Positions 8,970 to 17,869 of a DNA stretch of 63,299 nucleotides are shown piece after piece (within the stretch, counting starts at the first letter, position 1; each line of letters begins with the position of its first letter). The stretch lies in the NCBI RefSeq assembly GCF_001078595.1, contig NZ_LFTY01000002.1, positions 1,980,958-2,044,256 on the forward strand, in the 5' to 3' direction. The translations under genes and the position numbers were made by a program. This DNA is from Candidatus Rhodobacter oscarellae. Lineage in GTDB: Bacteria > Pseudomonadota > Alphaproteobacteria > Rhodobacterales > Rhodobacteraceae. Below the pieces are notes generated by a model. It did not search any database and had not been told where the DNA came from. It saw only the letters and a list, made by a program, of their open reading frames with translations.

Positions 8970-9767
8970 ATGACGCACGCGCTTATCACCCAAGACCATA
9001 TCGACACCTTCCAGGCCGAGGGCGTGGTCCTGATCAAGGGGCTCTTTGCGGCCCATGTGGACCAGCTCGCCGCCGGGATCGAGCGCAACATGGCCGAGCC
9101 CGGGCCCTATGCCGCCGAGAACCTCAAGCCCGGCCAGGCGGGCCGCTTCTTTGACGACTACTGCAACTGGACGCGCATCCCGGAGTTCGAGGACGTGATC
9201 CGGCGTTCGCCCGCCGCAGAGGTGGCCGCGGATCTGATGCGCTCCAGCAGGTCGCAGATCTTCCACGACCATGTGCTGGTGAAAGAGCCCGGCACGTCCA
9301 AGCCCACGCCCTGGCACCAGGACGGGCCATACTACTTCGTATCCGGGCGGCAGACGGTCAGCTTCTGGTCGCCGGTGGACCCGGTGACCCAGGCGACGCT
9401 GCGCTGCGTGTCGGGCTCGCATCTTTGGCCAAAGCCGGTGCTGCCGACGCGCTGGCTGAACGAGGACGACTTTTACCCAGACCCGGAGGCCTACATGCCG
9501 GTGCCGGACCCGGATGCCGAGGGGATGGTGATCCGCGAGTGGGAGATGGCGCCGGGCGACGCCGTCGCCTTTAGCTATGACATCCTGCACGGGGCGCGCG
9601 GGAACACCTCTGACAGCCGCCGCCGCGCCTTCTCGGTGCGATTCGTTGGCGACGACGCGCGCTATGTCGAGCGGCCCGGCCCTACGTCGCCGCCCTTCCC
9701 CGGGCACAATATGCAGTCCGGCGACCGACTGCGCGAGGATTGGTTCCCCGTGATCTTTGACCGTTAG
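8970..9767 (+). CDS. Phytanoyl-CoA dioxygenase (PhyH) family Fe(II)/2-oxoglutarate oxygenase
   Basis: A 265-residue soluble oxygenase. The metal triad is visible as WHQDGPYYF (His and Asp) and ILHGARGN (distal His), followed by an arginine-rich segment, RRRAFSVRF, that would bind 2-oxoglutarate. Members of the family hydroxylate diverse substrates, and the sequence does not show which applies here. The ATG at 8970 (MTHALITQDHIDTF) gives the typical N-terminus; the upstream codons from 8934 look non-coding. No good ribosome binding site is seen. The gene stands alone, divergent from the glycerate kinase across a repeat. Confidence 0.85.
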   Translation: MTHALITQDHIDTFQAEGVVLIKGLFAAHVDQLAAGIERNMAEPGPYAAENLKPGQAGRFFDDYCNWTRIPEFEDVIRRSPAAEVAADLMRSSRSQIFHDHVLVKEPGTSKPTPWHQDGPYYFVSGRQTVSFWSPVDPVTQATLRCVSGSHLWPKPVLPTRWLNEDDFYPDPEAYMPVPDPDAEGMVIREWEMAPGDAVAFSYDILHGARGNTSDSRRRAFSVRFVGDDARYVERPGPTSPPFPGHNMQSGDRLREDWFPVIFDR

Positions 9768-9894
9768 GTCACGAATCCCGTAAGAATCCGGAATTGCAGC
9801 GTTTTTTTGTTTATTTCCACAGGACCGCTTGGCTAGCCTAGCTCCTGGGGAAAACTTAAGTAACGGCGGCGCCCGCCCGCCAGGAGAGATTGCC

Positions 9895-12126
9895 GTGCTA
9901 TCGCGCCTTATTTTGATTGTATTCACCTGCCTATTTTCAACACTGCACCCGGCCCTTGCCGAGCGCGCCGATCCCAAGATGCAGATGCTGTTCATCGGCG
10001 CCTCCCCCGAGGATGGCGCGCCGGGTCCGCTGCCTGAGAACCTGCCGGTGATCGAGGTCGACAGCCTGCCCGCCGCCGACGCCGCGCAGCAGGCGGTCTT
10101 CGCCGCGCGCCTGCGCGCCAACCCGGTTTCGACCTTCGTGGCCGAGCCCAGCGAGGCCCACGCGCAGTTCGAGCAGTTCTACCTGGTCGCGCATGTGGGG
10201 CTTGCCAGCGCCGAGGGCGGCTATGCCATGAAGCTGGCCGGAGAGGCCTTCGCGCTTGGCGATTTCGCCACCCGCGTGTCCTCGCTTGTGGACGCGTTCA
10301 AACCCAAGCATCGCCGCGTGGGGCTGCTGCGCGTGACCGACCCCGACGACGTCTTTCCCATGGCCATTGGCGAGGTGCAAACGGCGCTGAACGGCCTTGG
10401 CTTTGACATGCTGGTGGTGATGATCGGCGGCGACGGCGGCGCCTCCTGCGGCGCCCAGGAAGCGCTGCATTACAGCCTGGTCAGCGGACTCGCCGACCGC
10501 GCGCCCTTTGGCGACGGCAACGGGATCTCCACCGCGCAGGAGGTCGAGAACTATCTGAGCAACGCGCTGAACCGCCAGACCCAGCGCGACGCCGCCTGCG
10601 GGCCGCGCTACAGCGTGCTGTTGAAGAACTCCAACGACCCCACGCAGGAGCTCGTCGCCTATGAGGGCCGCTCGGTCTTCACCGATGTCGAGACGCAGCT
10701 TTACAACGAGACCTTCGAGGCGATGTTCCTGCTGAAGTCGAACAACCGCGACGGCGTGCAGGAATTCCTGGCCTCCTGCCTCTACTGCCCCAATGAGGAG
10801 GCCCTGACCGACCGGCTGCGCGAGATGGAGGAGTTCGCGCGCTCCAGCAAGCTGGAGGACGAGATCTGGCAGCGCATCAAGGACGATGCCGAGCCCGCCC
10901 GCCTGGCCATCTATCTGGAGAACTGCGCGCTGTGCAGCTATGAGGCCGAGGTCAAGGAGCGCATCGCCGTGCTGGACGCCAAGGCCCGCGCCCGCGACGC
11001 CGAGGCGTCGGCCTTTACCGAGGCCTCCGAGGCCCGCAACCTGGTGGCGCTGCGCAGCTACACCGAGACCTGCGTCGACTGCGCCTATACCGACCAGGCG
11101 GGCGCGCTGATCGCCTCCATTGAGGCCGACGAGGCCTATAAGCGCGAGACCGCCGCCTTCGCCGCCGCCATGGAGGCGCGCGAGATACAGCTGCTGTCCG
11201 CCTATCTGGAGACCTGCGAGATCTGCGAGGGCAAATCCGCCGCCGCGACCATGCTGGAGGAAGAGACCAGGCGCGCCGAGCTGGCCCAGCCCTGCCTGGC
11301 GCTGGCCGCGGTCCCGCAGCTTGGCGGGCCGCGCCAACTGGAAGAGATCGACCAGGCAAGGGCCCTGGCGATCTGCACCACCGCCGCCGCAAGCTTTCCC
11401 GACGACCCCGCGCTGCGGACGGTTCTGGGGCGCATCGCGCAGGCCGCGGGCGATTACGAGGCCGCGACCCAAGCCTATCAGGTCGGCATGAACGCGGATG
11501 TGCCCGCCGCCTACGGCCTGGCCGCCTACACCCATTACGCGCCGCCCGAGGGCACCGAGATCGACCTGCTGGAGGCCGAGAAGCTGGCCACCATCGGCGC
11601 CGACAAGGGCGACTGGCTGAGCCAAGAGATCCTGACCGTGCTCTACTCCAAGGGCCTCGTGCCTGGGCGCACCCAAGAGGAGGCCTTTGAGATCGCGCAG
11701 AACATCGCCGACCAGGGCAACGCCATGGCCGAGTTCTTTGTGGGCTACTACTACCTGACCGGCACCGGCGTGGTCAGCAACTCCGCTCAGGCCGAGTCCT
11801 GGCTGACCAAGTCGGTCAACCAGGGCTACACCCATGCGATGTCGTTTCTGGCCGAGGTCTACGAGAACGGCCCCACCGGGGTGCCGGAGCCCGAGAAGGC
11901 CGCCGAGCTCTACTGGTCCGCCCTCAAGAGCGGCGACGAGACCGCCGCGGATCGCCTGACCACGCAGCTCTCCAACCGGAACCGCGACGTGATCCGCCTG
12001 ATCCAGCTAAAGCTGCGCGAGGAGGGCGTCTATCGCGGCGGCGCGGACGGCATCGCAGGGCCGGGCACGGTCACCGCGATCCGCAACCTCGCAGAGGCGT
12101 TGGTCGCCGACCCGCAGCAGGGGTAA
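9895..12126 (+). CDS. Exported caspase-like/Sel1-repeat protein with CxxC repeats and peptidoglycan-binding tail
   Basis: A 743-residue exported protein of unknown function. The GTG at 9895 starts a signal peptide (MLSRLILIVFTCLFSTLHPALA) and follows CAGGAGAG by about six bases. Residues of about 30-230 resemble a degenerate caspase-like domain ending in LADRAPFGDGNGISTAQEVENYL. Next comes a charged helical region with four repeats of the pattern YLxxCxxC (CLYC, CALC, CVDC, CEIC), about 45-65 residues apart. Then come TPR/Sel1 repeats (AMAEFFVGYYYLTGTGV and following) and a C-terminal peptidoglycan-binding-like domain (LIQLKLREEGVYRGGADGI). No catalytic His/Cys pair can be assigned with confidence. 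The MHYT regulator gene starts 88 bases downstream. Confidence 0.6.
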   Translation: MLSRLILIVFTCLFSTLHPALAERADPKMQMLFIGASPEDGAPGPLPENLPVIEVDSLPAADAAQQAVFAARLRANPVSTFVAEPSEAHAQFEQFYLVAHVGLASAEGGYAMKLAGEAFALGDFATRVSSLVDAFKPKHRRVGLLRVTDPDDVFPMAIGEVQTALNGLGFDMLVVMIGGDGGASCGAQEALHYSLVSGLADRAPFGDGNGISTAQEVENYLSNALNRQTQRDAACGPRYSVLLKNSNDPTQELVAYEGRSVFTDVETQLYNETFEAMFLLKSNNRDGVQEFLASCLYCPNEEALTDRLREMEEFARSSKLEDEIWQRIKDDAEPARLAIYLENCALCSYEAEVKERIAVLDAKARARDAEASAFTEASEARNLVALRSYTETCVDCAYTDQAGALIASIEADEAYKRETAAFAAAMEAREIQLLSAYLETCEICEGKSAAATMLEEETRRAELAQPCLALAAVPQLGGPRQLEEIDQARALAICTTAAASFPDDPALRTVLGRIAQAAGDYEAATQAYQVGMNADVPAAYGLAAYTHYAPPEGTEIDLLEAEKLATIGADKGDWLSQEILTVLYSKGLVPGRTQEEAFEIAQNIADQGNAMAEFFVGYYYLTGTGVVSNSAQAESWLTKSVNQGYTHAMSFLAEVYENGPTGVPEPEKAAELYWSALKSGDETAADRLTTQLSNRNRDVIRLIQLKLREEGVYRGGADGIAGPGTVTAIRNLAEALVADPQQG

Positions 12127-12214
12127 GCAACAACGCTTGACCCAAGGGCGCGCGCCACACGCCGCGCGCTGCACGGCGCTTGCCAAGCGCGGGCCTGTCG
12201 CGCATCCTTGCGCC

Positions 12215-13327
12215 ATGGATTTCCTTGAGTTTAGTCATAACCCCGGGCTCGTAGCCGCGTCGGTCATCGTCGCGCTGCTGGCGGGGTTCACCGGGCTGAA
12301 CCTGACCAAGGACCTGTCGTCGAAATCCGTGCGCCAGCGCAAGATGGCGGTGGCCCTGGCCTCGGTCGCCCTTGGCGGCGGCATCTGGTCGATGCATTTC
12401 GTGGCCATGCTGGGGCTGCAGCTGCCGATCCTGTTCTACTATGACGCCGCGATCACCCTGGCCTCGGCGCTGGTCTGCATTCTGATCGTCGGCGTGGCGC
12501 TTATCCTGCTGCACTTCACCGAGCGCACCCGCGCCACCATCGTGGCGGCGGGGGCGCTGGTCGGGGCGGGCATCCTGGCGATGCATTACATCGGCATGGC
12601 CGGGCTGGAGCTGTGCCGCGCGGTCTACACACCCAGCGGGCTTATCTCGGCTGGCGTGCTGGCCATGGGGCTCTGCGTGGCGGCCTTCGGCGTGGCCTAT
12701 GGCCAGCGCAGCGACCGCAACATCCTGCTGGGCACGCTCTGCTTCGGCTTGGCCGTGGCCGCCGTGCATTTCGCCGCCGTCGCGGGCACACGCTTTGTTA
12801 AGGTGCCGGGCTTTACCGAGTTCGGGCCGATCATGAGCAACGAGGTGCTGGCGCTGGGGGTGATCCTGTCCAGCTTTGTGCTCTTTGGGGCGTTCCTCTG
12901 GGTCGGGGTGACCTATCTGATGCCACGACCCGCAACCGGCCCCGCCGCGGGCGCCGAGGCGGCGGCGGACCCGCCTCTTGCTGCGCCCGCCACCCCGCCG
13001 ATGCGCATCCCCTGCGAGCGCGACGGCGGCAAGCTGTTCATCGCGGCGGCGGATGTCGCCTTTGTGCGCGCCGACGGGCATTACACGCAGGTCTACACCG
13101 ATGGCGAGCGGCTGTTCTGCGTCTGGCCGATCACCGAGGCGACCAAGCGGCTCTTGCCGCAGGGCTTCCTGAAGGTGCATCGCAGCTACCTGATCAACCC
13201 CGCCAAGGTGGCCGCGTTCGAGCGCAAGAAGGACAGCGGGCGCTGCACCTTTGAGGCCGATGACCTGCCGCATGTGCCGGTGAGCCGGTCGAACCTTAAG
13301 GATGTGCAACTGGCGCTGGGGGCCTAG
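12215..13327 (+). CDS. MHYT membrane sensor fused to a LytTR DNA-binding domain
   Basis: A 370-residue regulator. Residues 1-250 form about seven membrane helices carrying MHYT-type motifs (WSMHFVAML, AMHYIGMAG, AVHFAAVAG), whose Met/His residues are thought to bind a metal and sense a diatomic gas or redox state. A proline/alanine linker leads to a C-terminal LytTR domain (about 268-370) with VRADGHYTQVY, FLKVHRSYLINP and VPVSRSNLKDV. This is the architecture of CoxC/CoxH from carboxydotrophic bacteria. The ATG at 12215 begins the first helix; the longer frame from 12137 adds unrelated residues. The gene follows the caspase-like gene and is convergent with the acetyltransferase gene. Confidence 0.88.
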   Translation: MDFLEFSHNPGLVAASVIVALLAGFTGLNLTKDLSSKSVRQRKMAVALASVALGGGIWSMHFVAMLGLQLPILFYYDAAITLASALVCILIVGVALILLHFTERTRATIVAAGALVGAGILAMHYIGMAGLELCRAVYTPSGLISAGVLAMGLCVAAFGVAYGQRSDRNILLGTLCFGLAVAAVHFAAVAGTRFVKVPGFTEFGPIMSNEVLALGVILSSFVLFGAFLWVGVTYLMPRPATGPAAGAEAAADPPLAAPATPPMRIPCERDGGKLFIAAADVAFVRADGHYTQVYTDGERLFCVWPITEATKRLLPQGFLKVHRSYLINPAKVAAFERKKDSGRCTFEADDLPHVPVSRSNLKDVQLALGA

Positions 13328-13359
13328 GGCGTGCGCGCATCCGCGATCCTTTGCGCTGC

Positions 13360-13830
13360 CTAAAGCGGCTTCTCAAAGCGCCAGACCGTGAGCGGAAACG
13401 GCACCTCCGCAGTCTCCAGTAGAACTTCTTTATTGCCTGCCAACGCCCAGCCTTGCGCCTCGTAGAAAGCACGGGCCCGGCTATTGCCAATCGCGCAAGC
13501 GAGAAAGGCCAAGGCGTGCCCGGCCTCCCGGATCCGTGCCTCAGCATCCTTGCAAAGCTCCCGGGCAACGCCCTGGCGCCGCGCGCGCGCATCCACGTAA
13601 AGCTGCTCCAGCTCGGCGCCTTTGACAACGCACAGACCCGTTGGCCGACCCACCGCGCCGGTCACCCGCATTTGGGCAAGCCGTGGCGGAATGCGGGGGA
13701 GGAAAGACGCCCGCGTCCGTTGCGCCAGCTGGTCCGGCGGCGCCAGACCGCCATGGGCGTCGTGCCATCCTGCGTGCCAGAGATCGGCGATGGCGTCAGT
13801 CTCCTCAGCCACGGCGCGGCGCACGGTCAC
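13360..13830 (-). CDS. GNAT family N-acetyltransferase
   Basis: A 156-residue GNAT-fold acetyltransferase that would move acetyl from acetyl-CoA to an unknown amine. The acetyl-CoA site reads LEQLYVDARARRQGVARELCKDAE (R/QxxGxG/A pattern), and NSRARAFYEAQGW is the usual late motif. A GTG start lies one base beyond the stop of the upstream moeB-like gene, so the two are probably co-translated. It is the last gene of dut-moeB-GNAT. Confidence 0.85.
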   Translation of the reverse strand: MTVRRAVAEETDAIADLWHAGWHDAHGGLAPPDQLAQRTRASFLPRIPPRLAQMRVTGAVGRPTGLCVVKGAELEQLYVDARARRQGVARELCKDAEARIREAGHALAFLACAIGNSRARAFYEAQGWALAGNKEVLLETAEVPFPLTVWRFEKPL

Positions 13831-13831
13831 C

Positions 13832-14863
13832 TCAGGCCTCTCCGCAATCCGGGCAATCGGCGCGTTTGGACAGCTTGATCACCCGAACCTCGCCGTAAAG
13901 CGCGTCATAGATCAGCATCCGGCCCCGCAAGGGCTCGCCCGCCTCCGCGATGAGCTTCACGGCCTCGACCGCCATCATCGAGCCGACCACGCCGGTCAGC
14001 GGCCCCAGCACCCCCGCCTCGGCGCAGGACGGCGCCAGCCCCGGCGCGGGCGCTTCAGGGAAGACGCAGCGATAGCAGGGCCCGTCGCCGCCAAACACGC
14101 TGATCTGCCCCTCCCATTGCGTCAGCGCGCCCGAGATCAGCGGCACGCCCGCCGCTAGGCAGGCCCGGTTCGCCAGGTATCGCGTGTCGAAATTGTCGGT
14201 GCCGTCCAGCACAAGATCGTACTCGGCCACCAGGCCCGCGGCGATCTCTTCTGTCAGGCGGCGGTGATAGGGCCGCACCTCGATAAAGGGGTTCACGTCC
14301 CGCATGGCACTCTCTGCCGAGAACACCTTTGGCACGCCGATGCGCGCGTCGGTATGGGCGATCTGGCGCTGCAGGTTGGTGCTCTCGACCGCGTCGTCGT
14401 CGATCACGCCGATCGTGCCGACCCCTGCGGCGGCCAGGTAGAGGCAGGCCGGCGAGCCCAGCCCCCCTGCCCCGATCACCAGGACCTTGGCCTGCTTGAG
14501 CCGCTTCTGGCCGGGGCCGCCGATCTCGCGCAGCATGATATGGCGGGCGTAGCGCTCCAGCTCGGCGCTTTGGAAGGCGCCGGTGGTCTGCGGCGGCGCC
14601 TCGGCGGCCTCCCTGGCCTGCGCGCGGGCCCGCAGCCCGCCCAGCCCGCGCCGGTAGCCCAAGACAACCGCCACCAGCGCGCCCAGCAACAGCCACTCCC
14701 CAAGGCTGCCGCCCAGCGGCTCGGCCAGCGCCGGGCGCAGCACCAGCAGCCCCAGGACCGCGACGTATAGCAGCCCGATCATCAGCCAGCGCGCCTTGGC
14801 GGGCACGTTCATCTCGCGGCCCAGGAACCACAGCCCCGCCGCCAGGATCAGCACATAGATCAT
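13832..14863 (-). CDS. moeB: MoeB/ThiF-family adenylyltransferase with N-terminal membrane segment
   Basis: A 343-residue E1-like enzyme. Residues 1-70 hold about three hydrophobic helices ([44 protein letters not shown]). A standard MoeB/ThiF domain follows: [21 protein letters not shown] (nucleotide loop), [25 protein letters not shown] and CYRCVFPE, with a C-terminal CPDCGEA zinc pair. It would adenylate the C-terminal Gly-Gly of MoaD or ThiS. The membrane segment suggests the enzyme is anchored. Its ATG overlaps the dut stop (ATGA). MoeB versus ThiF specificity is not certain. Confidence 0.82.
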   Translation of the reverse strand: MIYVLILAAGLWFLGREMNVPAKARWLMIGLLYVAVLGLLVLRPALAEPLGGSLGEWLLLGALVAVVLGYRRGLGGLRARAQAREAAEAPPQTTGAFQSAELERYARHIMLREIGGPGQKRLKQAKVLVIGAGGLGSPACLYLAAAGVGTIGVIDDDAVESTNLQRQIAHTDARIGVPKVFSAESAMRDVNPFIEVRPYHRRLTEEIAAGLVAEYDLVLDGTDNFDTRYLANRACLAAGVPLISGALTQWEGQISVFGGDGPCYRCVFPEAPAPGLAPSCAEAGVLGPLTGVVGSMMAVEAVKLIAEAGEPLRGRMLIYDALYGEVRVIKLSKRADCPDCGEA

Positions 14864-15327
14864 GCCGTCCCCGTGGAGCCGAAACCGCCCTCGCCGCGCG
14901 CGGTTTGCGACACCGCGTCGGCCAGCTCGATCCGCGCCTGCACGACCGGCGCCACCACGAGCTGCGCGATGCGCGCGCCATGCTCGACGCGAAAGGGCTC
15001 GGCGCCGTGGTTGATCAGGATCACCCCCACCGGCCCGCGATAATCGGCGTCGATCGTGCCGGGCGCGTTCACCAGGGCGATGCCGTGCTTTAACGCCAGC
15101 CCCGAGCGCGGGCGGACCTGAACCTCAAACCCCGCCGGGATCTCCATGCGCAGCCCCGTGGGCACCAGCGCGCGGGCGCCCGGCGCCAGGGCCAGCCCGC
15201 CGCGCTCGCCCTCTGCGAAATTCGCCCGCAGATCCGCCCCCGCCGCCCCGGCGGTCTCGTAGCTGGGCAGCGCCACAGAGCGGTCGGCCCCGTCTAGATA
15301 GCAAAACCGCAGGACAGGCTGGCTCAC
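14860..15327 (-). CDS. dut: dUTP diphosphatase
   Basis: A 155-residue trimeric dUTPase that hydrolyses dUTP to dUMP and pyrophosphate, keeping uracil out of DNA and supplying dUMP. The conserved motifs are present in order: [35 protein letters not shown]-like ([18 protein letters not shown]), [10 protein letters not shown] and the C-terminal [11 protein letters not shown] arm that closes over the substrate. The length is normal. It is the first gene of dut-moeB-GNAT, and its stop codon overlaps the moeB start. Confidence 0.95.
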   Translation of the reverse strand: MSQPVLRFCYLDGADRSVALPSYETAGAAGADLRANFAEGERGGLALAPGARALVPTGLRMEIPAGFEVQVRPRSGLALKHGIALVNAPGTIDADYRGPVGVILINHGAEPFRVEHGARIAQLVVAPVVQARIELADAVSQTARGEGGFGSTGTA

Positions 15328-15396
15328 CGCTCCACCCCTTCACCTTGTTCCAAATACGCAAATCCGGAGCCCGCCCCCGCCCGGAGCGGCCCGCGT

Positions 15397-16596
15397 TCAA
15401 CCATCACCCAGGGCCTCGGCCACCCGCGCGGCCAGCTTGCGCGCCACCTCGTCCTTGCCCATGCGGGGCCAGGCCTCCGCGCCCTCCGCGCCGATCACGG
15501 TCACGGCGTTCTCATCCCCGCCCATGATCCCGGTCTCGGGCGAGACGTCATTGGCCACGATCCAGTCGCAGCCCTTGCGCGCCCGCTTCGCGGTGGCGTG
15601 CTCGATGACGTTCTCGGTCTCGGCGGCGAAGCCAATGACCAGGCCGGGGCGGCCCGCCTGCATCTGGCTGACCGTGGCGAGGATATCTGGGTTCTCGGTG
15701 AAGCGTAGGGTGGGCAATTTGCCCACCTCTTTTTTGATCTTCTGCACGGCGCCCTCCGCCATGCGCCAGTCGGCGACCGCGGCGGCGAAGATGGCCGCAT
15801 CGGCCGGAAGCGCCGATTGCACGGCCTCCAGCATCTGCTGCGCCGTCTGCACCGCGATCACCGCGACGCCCTCGGGCGGCGGCACGCTTGCGGGTCCGGT
15901 GACGAATGTGACCTGCGCGCCCAGGCCTGCCAGCGCGCGCGCAATCGCCGTGCCCTGCGCCCCGCTGGAGCGGTTGGCGATATAGCGCACCGGGTCAATC
16001 GGCTCATGGGTCGGGCCAGAGGTGACCAACACATGCTTGCCCTTCAACGGCCCGTCCATCAGGGCGGCCTCGACCGCGGCGACGATCTCTAGCGGCTCCG
16101 CCATGCGCCCGGGCCCGTATTCCCCGCAGGCCATGTCGCCCTCGTTGGGGCCGACCACAAGCACGCCGTCGCCTCGCAGCGCGGACAGGTTGCGCTGCGT
16201 GGCCGGGTTCTGCCACATGCGCAGATTCATCGCGGGCGCGATCAGCACGCGCTTATCCGTGGCCATCAGGACCGTCGAGGCCAGGTCGTTGGCATGCCCG
16301 CCCGCCATCTTCGCCATCAGATCCGCCGTGGCGGGTGCCACCACCAGAAGGTCAGCATCGCGGGAGAGCTCGATATGGCCCATCTCGGCCTCATCGGTGA
16401 GATCGAAGAGGTCGCGATAGACCTTCTCGGCGGCCAGCGCCGACGCCGAGAGCGGCGTGACGAACTGCTCCGCCGCGCGGGTCAGCACCGGCACCACGGT
16501 CGCGCCGCGCTCACGCAGCCGCCGTATGAGGTCGAGCGATTTGAACGCCGCGATCCCGCCGCCGATGATCAAGAGGACGCGTTTGCCTGCAAGCAT
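15397..16596 (-). CDS. coaBC: Bifunctional phosphopantothenoylcysteine decarboxylase/synthetase
   Basis: A 399-residue coenzyme A biosynthesis protein. The N-terminal flavin domain (CoaC, 1-190) decarboxylates phosphopantothenoylcysteine; it shows GHIELSRDADLLVVAPATA, IAPAMNLRMW and the substrate clamp ACGEYGPGRMAEP. The C-terminal CoaB domain (190-399) makes phosphopantothenoylcysteine and shows TSGPTHEPIDPVRYIANRSSG and a KIKKEVGKLP segment. The length is typical. It lies 69 bases upstream of dut, so the two may be co-transcribed, an arrangement common in proteobacteria. Confidence 0.95.
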   Translation of the reverse strand: MLAGKRVLLIIGGGIAAFKSLDLIRRLRERGATVVPVLTRAAEQFVTPLSASALAAEKVYRDLFDLTDEAEMGHIELSRDADLLVVAPATADLMAKMAGGHANDLASTVLMATDKRVLIAPAMNLRMWQNPATQRNLSALRGDGVLVVGPNEGDMACGEYGPGRMAEPLEIVAAVEAALMDGPLKGKHVLVTSGPTHEPIDPVRYIANRSSGAQGTAIARALAGLGAQVTFVTGPASVPPPEGVAVIAVQTAQQMLEAVQSALPADAAIFAAAVADWRMAEGAVQKIKKEVGKLPTLRFTENPDILATVSQMQAGRPGLVIGFAAETENVIEHATAKRARKGCDWIVANDVSPETGIMGGDENAVTVIGAEGAEAWPRMGKDEVARKLAARVAEALGDG

Positions 16597-16733
16597 GCTT
16601 CATTCCTTCCGGCGTTGAACTTAGTCCGGCCTCGCGGCGGTGTGAACCACAAACGCGCGGCAATCGCGCCGAGGGTAACCCTTTGGTGACCGGCGACTGC
16701 TAGGATCCACACGCTATGGGAGAGGGGAAAGGC

Positions 16734-17426
16734 ATGGAGCAGGTTGATCCCACCGCCGCGGCAGCCGCACCGCAGGCCTCGGTGTATTCGATCATGTCGG
16801 CACGTTTTGCAGAGCGGGCGGCCCGTTCGGCCGCCGCATCCCCAGCCGCATCCCCAGCCGCATCCCAGGACGCGCCCCGGGCCGCGTCCCAAGCGGCGCT
16901 CAGCGCAAGCGACCGCCTCGGCGGCACCACCGAGCTTGCCCCGCGCGGCGAAAGCTCCAAGGCAAGCCGCAATCTGCTGCTCGCCCGCGCCGATGCCAGC
17001 ACAAGGGCCGAAAAAAGCGCCAGCAACGCCGCCGGTCTCACCGAGCAAGAGCAGCAGGTCGTGCAAAAGCTCAAGGCCCGCGACCGCGAGGTCCGCGCCC
17101 ATGAGCAGGCCCACGCGGCCGTGGGCGGCGAATATGCCGGGCAACCGACCTACAGCTACCAGACCGGCCCGGATGGCCAGCAATACGCCATCGGCGGTGA
17201 GGTGGCGATTGACGCCGCCCCGGTGCCCGGGGACCCCGAGGCGACGATCCAGAAGATGGAGGTCGTCAAGGCAGCGGCGCTGGCCCCCGCAGAGCCCTCG
17301 GGGCAGGACCGCAAGGTGGCCGCCCAGGCCGACGCGCAACGCATGGCCGCCATCGCCGAGCTTGCGGCGCTGCGCGCGGCAGCGCGCAGCGACCCCGAGG
17401 CCGCCGCACAACTAGAGGCGCGCTGA
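16734..17426 (+). CDS. SprA-related putative metalloprotease-like protein
   Basis: A 230-residue protein of the SprA-related family. The first 100 residues are Ala/Ser-rich and low-complexity, with a short repeat around PAASPAASQ. The conserved part (about 100-225) contains LTEQEQQVVQKLKARDREVRAHEQAH, with an HExxH-like HEQAH, then TYSYQTGPDGQQYAIGGEVAID and GDPEATIQKMEVV. The family is only predicted to be proteolytic. The ATG at 16734 was chosen over 16716 because GGAGAGGGG lies seven bases before it. No signal peptide is visible. Confidence 0.75.
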   Translation: MEQVDPTAAAAAPQASVYSIMSARFAERAARSAAASPAASPAASQDAPRAASQAALSASDRLGGTTELAPRGESSKASRNLLLARADASTRAEKSASNAAGLTEQEQQVVQKLKARDREVRAHEQAHAAVGGEYAGQPTYSYQTGPDGQQYAIGGEVAIDAAPVPGDPEATIQKMEVVKAAALAPAEPSGQDRKVAAQADAQRMAAIAELAALRAAARSDPEAAAQLEAR

Positions 17427-17869
17427 GACAGCCCCGCACCTGGGCGGCGTTCATTCGGATGCCGGGTGATCCGAGTTGGGCAGGGTGATTTTCATCTGGA
17501 GCGGACATCGTGCGTACCGGCGTCCCGGGCTTGACCCGGGACCTCTCAATAGAGGCATACGCAACCTGGGCTGCGGCCGACCTGGAGGTCGCTTGCGCAG
17601 CGGTTCTGTCTTGCGAGAGATGTCTGAAAACGCCCGCGTTCCAATGAGTTGCCACGTTTCAAATGCGGCCTCCTGGGGGAATGAGGTCATTCAGCGCCAC
17701 CGGTTCGAGCGAATGGCCGAATGGCCGCAGCCCAGGCAAGCTAGGCGGTCGCTCCGTGTGGGTCCCGTAACTTCTGGTGTCGGCAAGCGCTGCTAGGGTG
17801 TCGTGTGTTTTGGTCAGCACCCCCTTCAGGCCAAACACCGCCGCCTCCGCTAGGTTCACCACCGGCAAG
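17427..17869. other. Convergent intergenic region with repeat M3
   Basis: These 443 bases lie between the convergent ends of the SprA-like gene and mch. The repeat M3 takes up about 17489-17836. The remaining 60 and 30 bases show no clear terminator. No gene is seen. Confidence 0.5.
17489..17836 (+). repeat. Repeat family M, copy 3
   Basis: The copy starts with TTTTCATCTGGAGCGGACAT, close to the terminal repeat of copy 1. It continues through CCCGGGCTTGACCCGGGA, the GGGCTGCGGCCGACCTGG arm (about 17568-17590), a variable region and the second arm beginning GCGGCCTCCTGGGGGA (about 17664). The second arm is interrupted by about 37 extra bases (17680-17720) that include two copies of GAATGGCC, after which GCCGCAGCCCAGGCAAGC resumes. 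It ends near CCCCTTCAGGCCAAAC. The inserted segment makes this the longest copy. Confidence 0.7.

Noticed and set aside
9937-11835. A 632-codon open frame on the minus strand opposite the caspase-like gene
   Set aside because: It is GC-rich antisense sequence with low-complexity Gly/Leu/Val composition, no ribosome binding site and no family motif; the plus-strand gene explains the region fully.
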